64,000 nucleotides of DNA from JAJECS01 sp965262745 (lineage in GTDB: Bacteria > Chloroflexota > UBA11872), in contig OZ253558.1 in assembly GCA_965262745.1 (NCBI GenBank), positions 1 through 64,000 on the forward strand, in the 5' to 3' direction. The notes under the pieces were generated by a model. It saw only the letters and a list, made by a program, of their open reading frames with translations, made no database searches and was not told the DNA's origin. The position numbers were made by a program, and so were the translations under genes. Below are positions 57,336-64,000 of this stretch, piece by piece (the first letter of the stretch is position 1; every line of letters starts with the position of its first letter).

Positions 57336-57879
57336 GTGGCGGACGGTGTTGGCCAACGTCAGACTGAACTATGGGCTGATAGACCCGCGAGACAGGTGCG
57401 GCCCAAGTGCCGGCGGGGGTCGGTAAGCCGCGGGCGCAGATCGGGGAGCTGGTGGCGGAGCGCTACGGCGAGCCGCCCCAAGACGCCACCTGCGAGCCCA
57501 CGGAAACGAAGCCCACGCCGGCGATGCCGCCACAGTCGGCGACCGCGACCGGCGTCAAGGTGAACGCCGCGGAGCCGCTGCACGGGCGGGATCCCAACCC
57601 GCGAGAGGGCGCGTGACCGAAGCGCCACCCATTCGGATGAGCTTTCGGATGATGTTGCGATAGGTGGCTCGAAAGCCGGCTCGAAAGGCGTTTCGAATGG
57701 CAAAAGCGCTCGACGCGAACATCGGGCCCGTGCATGGACCTCAAGCCGAACCTGATGGGGTCTCCCCAATGTTTCGCTTTCCCCATGAATTGTTGACCTT
57801 TCGCTTCGTGGAACTGTTAACCCGTACCCCCACTCCTCGTCCTCTTCGATCCTCGTCCTGGGGGTACGGGTTCTTCGCC
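57336..57879. other. Intergenic region with no confident gene
   Basis: 544 bases after the replication-relaxation gene. A short plus-strand frame (GTG 57407 to 57616, about 69 codons, GKPRAQIGELVAERYGEPP near its start) could be a small protein, but no family or Shine-Dalgarno sequence supports it. Nothing else is seen. Confidence 0.3.
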
Positions 57880-58012
57880 GGTCCGAGCCCTGGCAGTTCC
57901 GGCGACTGCACCATGCCCACAACCCCTGGCATCACCAATCCTTGAGCTGCACGTTCCCATAGGGTCCAAGCCCCGGCAGTTCCGGCGACTGCGCCATGCC
58001 CACGACCCCTAG

Positions 58013-59192
58013 GAAAGCTCTGAACAACCGGGGTACCAGAGCGCCAGAGCAGCGGCCAGGCACCTGAGGGGGTCGGGTGGACAGCGTTTCGGGGCTGGGG
58101 CCGCCGCCCAGCAGCCGGGCAGGCCGTGTGCACCTCCGCGCGGGGCGCAACTCGCCCGCTCATGCGGGCGCAGCGCGCTCCGCCAGCAGCAGATTGGCGA
58201 ACCCCAGCAACACGCAGAGCCGGGTCCGGTTCTTGGCCAATCCCCGATACCGCACCTGCGCGTAGCCGAAGTGGCGCTTCACATACAGGAACGGATGCTC
58301 CACCTTCGCGCGAATCGAGGCCTTGCGCCGCTCCGCCTCGGCGGCGGGGCTGCCGGGCGCCAAGCGCCGCCGCTGCCCGGGCCGCAGGGCCACCTGCCAG
58401 TCGACCCGCCGGCCCTGGTGCTCGGGGCGCCGGGGGGCCACGCCCGCGTACCCCGCGTCGCCCCACACGCGCGTCTCGGCGCCATGCAGGAGCCGCGGCA
58501 CTTGCGTGATATCCGCCACGTTGGCCGCCGTCGTCGCGACGCTGTGCACCAGCCCCGTGGCCGCGTCCACCCCGATGTGCGCCTTCATCCCGAAATACCA
58601 CTGGTTCCCCTTCTTCACCTGGTGCATCTCCGGGTCGCGGGCCTGGGCGCGGTTCTTCGTCGACGCCGGTGCGTCGAGGATGGTCGCGTCCACGATCGTG
58701 CCTTCCCGCAGCCGCAGACCCTGCGCCGCCAGGTGGTGGGTGATCTCCGCCAGCAGCGCCTCGCCCAGCTGGTGCCGTTCCAGCAGGTGCCGGAAATGGA
58801 GGATCGTCGTCTCATCGGGCCGCGGCCCCCGCGCCGTCAGCCCCACGAACCGCTGCACCGCCACGCTGTCGTAGAGCGCGTCTTCCATCGCCGGGTCGCT
58901 GAGGTTGTAGAACAGTTGCACGCAGTGAATCCGCAGCAGCAGGGCCAGCGGATAGGGGGGCCGTCCGCGCTCGCCGGTGGGGTAGACCGGGCGGAGGCGC
59001 GCTTCGAGCCGCGCCCACGGCATCAAAGCATCCATGCGCCGCAGAAAGCGCTCCCGCCGCGTCTGGCGCGGCTGTCCGTCATACTCCACGTCGGCAAATG
59101 AGCGCTGCGGGTGCATCGTGGCCCTCACCGGATCTCCCTCATCCGTGAGCCTAGGCCCTGCCGCCACCACCCGGCCTTTCTTCAGAGCATTC
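58013..59192 (-). mobile_element. IS5-family insertion sequence, copy 1
   Basis: 1180 bp, flanked by CTAG at 58009-58012 and 59193-59196. Inverted ends GAAAGCTCTGAACAA and GAATGCTCTGAAGAA. Bounds are confirmed by the 83-bp repeat it interrupts: its removal restores the exact period. One intact transposase gene. Confidence 0.9.
58160..59116 (-). CDS. IS5 family transposase (copy 1)
   Basis: 318 residues from ATG 59116 (MHPQRSFADVEYDG); the longer frame beyond reads through the inverted repeat and the 83-bp array and is discounted. N-terminal DUF772-like region (LEARLRPVYPTGERGRPPYP, LLLRIHCVQLFYNLSD), then catalytic Asp in EGTIVDATILDAP, second Asp in VWGDAGYAG, and a Glu in KVEHPFLYVKRHFG. 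Most residues match copy 2 at 61706-62659. Confidence 0.92.
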   Translation of the reverse strand: MHPQRSFADVEYDGQPRQTRRERFLRRMDALMPWARLEARLRPVYPTGERGRPPYPLALLLRIHCVQLFYNLSDPAMEDALYDSVAVQRFVGLTARGPRPDETTILHFRHLLERHQLGEALLAEITHHLAAQGLRLREGTIVDATILDAPASTKNRAQARDPEMHQVKKGNQWYFGMKAHIGVDAATGLVHSVATTAANVADITQVPRLLHGAETRVWGDAGYAGVAPRRPEHQGRRVDWQVALRPGQRRRLAPGSPAAEAERRKASIRAKVEHPFLYVKRHFGYAQVRYRGLAKNRTRLCVLLGFANLLLAERAAPA

Positions 59193-59379
59193 CTAGCGTC
59201 GCCAATCCACAAGCTGCAAGTTCCCGTTGGGTCCGAGCCCGGGCAGATCCGGCGTCTGCACCATGCCCGCAACCCCTGGCGTTCCCAATCCTCGCGCTGT
59301 CGATTCCCGTAGGGGCCGAGCCCGGGCAGATCCAGCGTCTGCGCCACGCTCTAGGTCCTTGGCATTCCCCAAGAACGTG

Positions 59380-59725
59380 ATGCGGGTCCGCGTCGGGTCC
59401 CGGCAGCTTCAGGTCCTGCGCCTGCTCTACACCCATCGACTGCTGACCGCGGCGCAGGTCCACGCCCTGGCCTTCGAGACCGCCACCCGCCGCACCTGCG
59501 AGATCTGCCTGCAGCGGCTGCATCGCAAGGGTTGGGTGGTGCGGGTCGAGCCTCTACACGGCGGCGCCGGGGGCGGCCGCAGCGGCTACGTCTATGGGCT
59601 CTCCACCCGGGGTGCCGACGTGCTCGCGACGTTAGCCGGTATCCCGTTGGCCGACATCCCGATCGTAGCGGCCCCCGAGGCGCTCGAGGCCCGCTACGTG
59701 AATCACCAACTGGCGGTCAACGCCC
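59380..59725 (+). pseudogene. Truncated replication-relaxation family gene
   Basis: From ATG 59380: VGSRQLQVLRLLYTHRLLTA, LHRKGWVVRVEPLHGGAGGG, RSGYVYGLSTRGADVLATLA and YVNHQLAVN align with the N-terminal half of the gene at 56454. Similarity ends after about 114 codons, where an inverted transposase fragment begins. The frame continues to 59970 but the tail is not family-like. So the nuclease-like half is lost. Confidence 0.75.
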
Positions 59726-59729
59726 TTGA

Positions 59730-59889
59730 TCGCATAGCGCCTCCACCAGCGATAGCCCGTCACGCGGCTCGCGCCGACCGTCTGGGCCGCCACCCCCGGA
59801 CGCACGCCGGCCACCATCGCAGCGACCGCTCGGCACCGCGTCTCGAACGCATAGCGCATCCGCTGGTGCCGCCCAGTGACATCATGCAT
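59730..59889 (-). pseudogene. N-terminal fragment of an IS481-like transposase
   Basis: On the minus strand from ATG 59889: HQRMRYAFETRCRAVAAMV, then VAAQTVGASRVTGYRWWRRY, the HTH start of IS481/IS3-type transposases. It ends at the junction with the truncated replication-relaxation gene; the catalytic core is absent. A deletion after IS insertion would explain both truncations. Confidence 0.6.
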
Positions 59890-60276
59890 CGGGACCTGGG
59901 TCGTTTGGCAGCCCCAGTCTCGTTGGAGGTCTCGCTACCGTCAGGTGTCTCGCAGGTGTGTGGTCAATAGCAGTTAGATGCCTACGAGGCCGGAGGCTCT
60001 GAGGGTCCCGCTTGTGATTCACTATGGAGAGTCGGCTCGTCAGCGGGGTCCCATAGAGGTCCCGTCATTCCAGTTTGGCTGCGATACCGAGCGTGGACCA
60101 GGTCCTGGCACGAAGCGCGTGCCCGCACGGCCGGTCTGACTTCGCTCAGTTCACGCAGCTCTATGCTGTGCGGGCTGAATGCAACGCTGCGGCGGGTGGT
60201 GATGCGGCCACGACCGGGTATTGCCAGCATGGGACCGTATCCTGGCAGAACTGGGAACATCACGGTTGAGAGCGCG
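59890..60276. other. Intergenic region before the MntA-HepT pair
   Basis: About 390 bases. No gene or clear repeat is seen; it may contain the outer end of the IS481-like remnant. Confidence 0.4.
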
Positions 60277-60567
60277 ATGACACGCAGCGAGACTCTGACC
60301 CTACTGCGCCGGCACAAGCCCAGATTGGCCGAACGCTTCGGCGTCGTCGGCCTCGCGCTCTTCGGTTCCAGCGTCCGTGACGAGGTGACCACGACCAGCG
60401 ACATCGATATCTTGGTCAGCTTTGACGGTCCAGCTACCTCAAGCCGGTACTTCGGCGTGCAGTTCTACCTGGAGGATTTGCTGGGGCTGCCGGTCGATCT
60501 GGTAACGGACAAGGCGCTGCGCGCCGAATTGCGTCCCTACATCGAGGCAGAGGCTGTCCGTGTCTGA
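60277..60567 (+). CDS. mntA: MntA-like nucleotidyltransferase antitoxin
   Basis: 96 residues with G30-S31-x10-D42-x-D44 (FGSSVRDEVTTTSDIDILV). It AMPylates the HepT toxin in characterised systems. The ATG at 60277 gives the family start MTRSETLTLLRRHKPRLAER. It overlaps hepT by eight bases. Unlike the copy in the defence operon, its partner is intact. Confidence 0.85.
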   Translation: MTRSETLTLLRRHKPRLAERFGVVGLALFGSSVRDEVTTTSDIDILVSFDGPATSSRYFGVQFYLEDLLGLPVDLVTDKALRAELRPYIEAEAVRV

Positions 60568-60943
60568 TTCCCGTTCTCGGCCGCGCCGGTGGGATTGCTA
60601 TGTGCAGGACATGCTCGGGGCCTGCGAGAAGATCATGGCCTACACGAATGGCCTCGATCAGCCGACCTTCGTTGCTGACGAGCGCACCTACGACGCCACA
60701 CTGCGCAATCTGGGACTGATAGGCGAAGCGGCAACCTGCGTCCCCAAGGCAATTCGCGAATCCCATGACGAGGTCCCCTGGCGCGCGATGATTGCGACAC
60801 GGAACCGCATTATTCATGCCTACCTCGGAATCGACGATGACGTCATCTGGTCGATCATCCGCGACGATGTCCCTAATGTTGCGCCGCTGCTGCGTGCCTT
60901 GCTGGACGAGTCTCTTGCTGAGGGGCCGGCTGACGACGATTAG
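60560..60943 (+). CDS. hepT: HepT-like HEPN toxin (DUF86)
   Basis: 127 residues from GTG 60560. The catalytic Rx4H motif is R81 to H86 in RNRIIHAYLGID, with Tyr88, the residue AMPylated in known HepT, two positions on. Also YDATLRNLGLIGEAATCVP, typical of DUF86. Overlap with mntA (GTGTCTGA) implies coupled translation. Likely an RNase that acts in plasmid or island maintenance or anti-phage defence. Confidence 0.88.
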   Translation: MSDSRSRPRRWDCYVQDMLGACEKIMAYTNGLDQPTFVADERTYDATLRNLGLIGEAATCVPKAIRESHDEVPWRAMIATRNRIIHAYLGIDDDVIWSIIRDDVPNVAPLLRALLDESLAEGPADDD

Positions 60944-61630
60944 CGCTTTCATCCACTGAGGGGCAGAGGCCGTGCTGCGAGACGACTTCCAGTTGAAATC
61001 GAGCGGCTGTCGTCCGACGGCTTCCACCGTATCCAAAGTCCATTGCCACCAGATGTCACGCACACGCTCGATGGGCACCCTCGGCCCTTCGCGCGTCGAC
61101 TGGGCGGCAAGGTGTCGATGTCGGCCCGCGGCGGCTCACCGGTCTGGAATCCTCGTTTGGGACGGTCCCTCCATCCAGTGAGCGGAGCCTTCCATTTGAA
61201 CCGCGAACTCCACGCGGCGGCGGGTTCCGCATTTCCGGCTACCCATTCGATTGGCCTCGTGACCGACTCGTCCACTGACCGCTATCTTCGGTGAAGCTCT
61301 GCGCACTGGCCGCAATGCTGTGCTTGTTCGTCCCGAGTTCATAGCCCGCTGCAACAAAATTCGTACGGCTGCCTGTCGACTCAGGCATGGTCGCGAGTCG
61401 AACTCGCGTAGTCCTGGTACCGAGTCCATCTACGGGGCTGGCCGACAGGCGCTGCACGCGACGGGGCCCTCTCCTTCGAGGCCTTGAGACTGCACTTGAC
61501 CGAATTTCCGCACTTGCGTACGAATCGCTACCCGATTCCGGGTGAGTCGCCCTGGTTTTGCCTTTGTGAACCGAACGAAGGCAGTTGGACGGTCGGCACC
61601 GTGGACGAATGGGTCAGGCTCGAACCCTAG
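60944..61630. other. Intergenic region between hepT and IS5 copy 2
   Basis: 687 bases. Several short frames exist but none has recognisable family content. A 7-bp palindrome (CGCGAGT-CGA-ACTCGCG) is at about 61391-61408. It probably contains decayed DNA. Confidence 0.4.
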
Positions 61631-61705
61631 GGATGGTCTGAACAAGTCTGGCGGCGGCGGCAGCGCCTATGCTCGTGGGCAACCGGCGCCGGGTGAGGAC
61701 ACGCG

Positions 61706-62659
61706 ATGCAGCCACAGCGATCATTCGCCGATGTGGAGTACGACGGGCAGAAGCGCCAGACGCGACGGGCGCAGTTTCTGCGGCGCATGGACGGCTTGAT
61801 TCCGTGGCATCGGCTGGAAGCGCGCCTCGGCCCGATCTATCCCGCCGGCGAGCGCGGGCGGCCGCCCTATCCCCTGGCCATGATGCTGCGGATCCACTGT
61901 GTGCAGCTGTTCTACAACCTCAGCGACCCGGCGATGGAAGACGCGCTCTACGACAGCGTGGCGGTGCAGCGCTTCGTGGGCCTCGCGGCGCGGGACCCGC
62001 GGCCCGATGAGACGACGATCCTCAACTTTCGGCACCTGCTGGAGCAGCACGACCTCGGCGCGGCGCTGCTGGCGGAGGTCACCCAGCATCTGGCGGCACG
62101 GGGCGTGCGGCTGCGGGAGGGCACGATCGTGGACGCGACCATCATCGACGCGCCGGCGTCGACGCAGAACCGCACCCAGCAGCGGGACCCGGAGATGCAT
62201 CAGGTGAAGAAGGGGAACCAGTGGTACTTCGGGATGAAGGCCCACATTGGGGTAGACGCCCAGACGGGTCTGGTGCACAGCGTGGCGACGACGGCGGCGA
62301 ATGTCGCGGATGTGACGCAGGTGCCGCAGTTGCTCCACGGCGGCGAGACGCGGGTGTGGGGGGACGCGGGGTATCAGGGCGTGGCGCGGCGCCCGGAGCA
62401 CCGGGGCCGGGCCATGGACTGGCAGGTGGCGCGGCGGCCCGGGCAGCGGCGACGCTTGGCGCCGGGCAGCGCCGCCGCCCAGGCGGAGCAGCGCAAGGCC
62501 TCGATCCGGGCGAAGGTGGAGCATCCGTTCTTGTACGTGAAGCGCCACTTTGGCTACGCGACCGTGCGGTATCGGGGCCTGGCGAAGAACCGGAACCGGC
62601 TCTATCTGCTGTTTGGGTTGGCGAACCTGTTGCTCGCGGAGCGCGCCGCGCCCGCGTAG
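61706..62659 (+). CDS. IS5 family transposase (copy 2)
   Basis: 317 residues, colinear with copy 1: MQPQRSFADVEYDG, LRIHCVQLFYNLSDPAMEDA, catalytic EGTIVDATIIDAP, VWGDAGYQG and KVEHPFLYVKRHFG. The stop codon TAG is part of the 4-bp GTAG duplicated by the next element, so the reading frame remains complete despite an IS inserted directly behind it. Confidence 0.92.
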   Translation: MQPQRSFADVEYDGQKRQTRRAQFLRRMDGLIPWHRLEARLGPIYPAGERGRPPYPLAMMLRIHCVQLFYNLSDPAMEDALYDSVAVQRFVGLAARDPRPDETTILNFRHLLEQHDLGAALLAEVTQHLAARGVRLREGTIVDATIIDAPASTQNRTQQRDPEMHQVKKGNQWYFGMKAHIGVDAQTGLVHSVATTAANVADVTQVPQLLHGGETRVWGDAGYQGVARRPEHRGRAMDWQVARRPGQRRRLAPGSAAAQAEQRKASIRAKVEHPFLYVKRHFGYATVRYRGLAKNRNRLYLLFGLANLLLAERAAPA

Positions 62660-63851
62660 GGAGACCTTTGCGTAATTCCAGGGCCGGGGCGGAAAATCGG
62701 GCGTTGCCGTCCTGACGATTGGGGAGTGGTCGAATGCACCGCGATATGGGCCAGCCGTCGCTGGCGGAAGTGTTGGTGTCGGAGACCCTCGGCCAGAACC
62801 AGCGGCTGGAGCGAATCGCCGCCGCGGTGGACTGGGACCGGCTCGGTCAAGTGGTGGCCGGCGTGCACGCGGCACCGCGCGGGCGGCCCAGTTATCCGCC
62901 GCTGTTGATGGTCAAGGTGCTGCTGCTCCAGCAGTGGTACACGCTCTCGGATCCCCAGCTGGAAGAGGCGCTCGGCGACCGGCTCTCCTTCCGGCGCTTT
63001 GTGGGGCTGGGGCTGCAAGACGACACGCCCGACCACTCGACCATCAGCCGCTTTCGGGCCGCCTTGGAGGTCCAAGAGCTCAGCGCGCCGTTGTTCACGG
63101 AGGTGGCGGCCCAACTGGACGCGCAGGGCTTGGTGCTGAAGCAGGGCACGCTGTTGGACGCCACGCTGGTGGCGGCCCAGGTGCGCCGCCCGCCGCTGGC
63201 GGCGGGGCGCGGCGCGCGGAGTGCCACCGACCCGGAGGCGGCCTGGACGCAGACGGGGCGGGGCGGCCGGTCGCACTTCGGCTACAAGGTGCATCTGGGG
63301 GTGGACGCCGACACGGGGGTGGTGCGGCGGGCGGCGTTGACCCCCGCCAACGTCTACGAGAGCGAGGTGGCCGACGCGTTGGTGAGTGGGGACGAGCAGG
63401 CGATCTATGGCGACCGGGCGTATGAATCCAACCGCCGGCGCCAGTGGCTGCGGGCCCAGGGGATCAACGACCGGATCATGCACCGCTCCCACAAGCATCA
63501 GCGGGCCCTCCCCTACTGGCAGCAGCGGCGCAACGCCCTCATCGCGCCCCGCCGGGCGTTGGTGGAGAAGGTCTTCGGCACGCTCAAGCGCAGCTATGGC
63601 TACCAGCGGGTCCGCTACCGCGGCCTGGGGCGCAACGCCGTGGAGCTGTGGTTCAAGCTCATGGCCTACAACCTGCGCAAAGCGGACACCTTGGCCTGGG
63701 GCGCCGCCTGACCCCGGGCGCGGTGCGCCTCGGGCTGGCGTGATCTCCGCCCCAGCGCGGCGGCGGAGGCGCGCTGGGGCAGCTGCGCCAGCTCCCGCGC
63801 CCCGTCGGCAGCCCTCCCCACGGGCCATCCCCCAATTATTCAAAGGTCTCC
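62660..63851 (+). mobile_element. Second IS5-type element nested in IS5 copy 2
   Basis: About 1192 bp. Inverted ends GGAGACCTTTGCGTAATT and GGAGACCTTTGAATAATT; flanked by GTAG at 62656-62659 and 63852-63855. Its transposase differs strongly from that of the host copy. Confidence 0.85.
62734..63711 (+). CDS. IS5-type transposase of the nested element
   Basis: About 325 residues from ATG 62734 (MHRDMGQPSLAEVLVSETLG). N-terminal DUF772 part: PPLLMVKVLLLQQWYTLSDP and FRRFVGLGLQDDTPDHSTI; catalytic Asp in GTLLDATLVAAQ, second in IYGDRAYES, Glu in ALVEKVFGTLKRSYGYQRVRY. The frame extends to TTG 62719. Complete and apparently functional. Confidence 0.92.
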   Translation: MHRDMGQPSLAEVLVSETLGQNQRLERIAAAVDWDRLGQVVAGVHAAPRGRPSYPPLLMVKVLLLQQWYTLSDPQLEEALGDRLSFRRFVGLGLQDDTPDHSTISRFRAALEVQELSAPLFTEVAAQLDAQGLVLKQGTLLDATLVAAQVRRPPLAAGRGARSATDPEAAWTQTGRGGRSHFGYKVHLGVDADTGVVRRAALTPANVYESEVADALVSGDEQAIYGDRAYESNRRRQWLRAQGINDRIMHRSHKHQRALPYWQQRRNALIAPRRALVEKVFGTLKRSYGYQRVRYRGLGRNAVELWFKLMAYNLRKADTLAWGAA

Positions 63852-64000
63852 GTAGGCGGGAGTCGTGCGCCCTCGATGGCGCCGAAGGCGACCTGAACCG
63901 CCGCTTGCGGGGGCGGACCCGCCCGCTCACCGCCCCAAGCACTGATCCTCACCCGTCACAAGCCCCCGGGCGATCAGAGGCGCCGGTTGTTCAGAGCTTC

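Larger units (their letters stand above)
57880..59372. repeat. 83-bp tandem repeat, about four copies, split by IS5
   Basis: Copies begin at 57880, 57963, 59230 and 59313, each with GGTCCGAGCCC...GGCAG.TCCGGCG.CTGC then CCATGCCC.C.ACCCCTGG. The spacing is exactly 83 bases between copies one and two and between three and four; subtracting the 1180-bp IS and its 4-bp duplication gives 83 between two and three as well. The last copy ends a few bases before the truncated replication-relaxation gene. Function unknown; an iteron-like or regulatory array is possible. Confidence 0.8.
61631..64000 (+). mobile_element. IS5-family insertion sequence, copy 2, interrupted and running off the window
   Basis: Left end follows CTAG at 61627-61630 with GGATGGTCTGAACAA. 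The transposase stop is at 62657-62659, where another IS is inserted. After that element (63852 on) the copy resumes with GTAGGCGGGAGTCGTGCGCC, matching the region after the copy 1 stop, and reaches the right inverted repeat GGTTGTTCAGAGCTTC at 63985-64000, one or two bases from its expected end. It is inverted relative to copy 1. Confidence 0.8.

Noticed and set aside
58160..59347. Longer 395-residue start of IS5 copy 1 transposase
   Set aside because: The extra part would lie in the inverted repeat and in the 83-bp array outside the element.
57880..59372. 83-bp repeats as a CRISPR array
   Set aside because: Units are similar along their whole length; there are no unique spacers and no cas genes.
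60434..61078. Minus-strand 214-codon frame opposite hepT
   Set aside because: It overlaps the well-supported HepT gene and has no family content.
61391..61410. tRNA-like T-arm on the minus strand
   Set aside because: The palindrome gives no consistent acceptor, D or anticodon arm.

Overview
The window is a 64 kb, high-GC chromosomal segment, most likely from a Chloroflexota bacterium (SAR202-like or sponge-associated lineages would fit). This rests on family habits and not on a marker gene. Two lipid-anchored solute-binding proteins carry a long Val-Glu-Lys repeat linker, a secreted protease carries a Pro-Thr repeat linker, and the catabolic genes are phytanoyl-CoA dioxygenase-like, mandelate-racemase-like, DHDPS-like and sarcosine-oxidase-like enzymes. 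No rRNA or ribosomal protein gene is present to settle the lineage.

Layout. 0-7.4 kb: a dioxygenase, a Nudix hydrolase, then a minus-strand operon hyuA-hyuB-small zinc protein-DHDPS-like with an oligopeptide-type permease upstream; only a decayed scrap of that permease's binding protein remains. 7.7-16.4 kb: an L-rhamnonate dehydratase-like enzyme and an aldo/keto reductase, then two near-identical 651-residue binding proteins separated by an IS630 element, and a DppC-type permease. 16.6-28.5 kb: OLD-like nuclease, EamA and MFS transporters, DUF3830 protein, NHL protein, a lower-GC secreted protease whose C-terminal domain is decayed, a VapBC pair broken by IS30, a second dioxygenase and a DUF4352 protein.

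28.7-38.3 kb: eight co-directional, mostly overlapping genes that match the complete N-methylglutamate pathway: mgdABCD (sarcosine-oxidase-like), mgsABC (glutamate-synthase-like) and gmaS (glutamine-synthetase-like). Together they would turn methylamine into gamma-glutamylmethylamide, then N-methylglutamate, then methylene-tetrahydrofolate with ammonia released or recycled to glutamate. 38.3-42.1 kb: a DHDPS-like enzyme overlapping a TIM-barrel glycosidase-like gene, and a sugar isomerase.

42.2-64 kb is accessory DNA that begins at tRNA-Gly(UCC) with a tyrosine recombinase 145 bases downstream. It holds a tightly coupled minus-strand operon of a SNF2/DUF3883 helicase, DUF1156 adenine methylase, MNT nucleotidyltransferase with a broken HEPN partner, two small proteins and a DUF499 ATPase that itself carries a HEPN-type Rx4H motif; this resembles DISARM-related defence arrays. 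Beyond it are two replication-relaxation proteins (one truncated), an intact MntA-HepT pair, an 83-bp tandem repeat split by an IS5 element, and a second IS5 copy that carries a further IS inserted exactly at its transposase stop codon.

A recurring feature is that several insertion junctions coincide with stop codons: IS630 at the SBP2 stop, an IS5-type element at the stop of another transposase, and IS630 and IS30 transposases whose own stops lie in flanking DNA.
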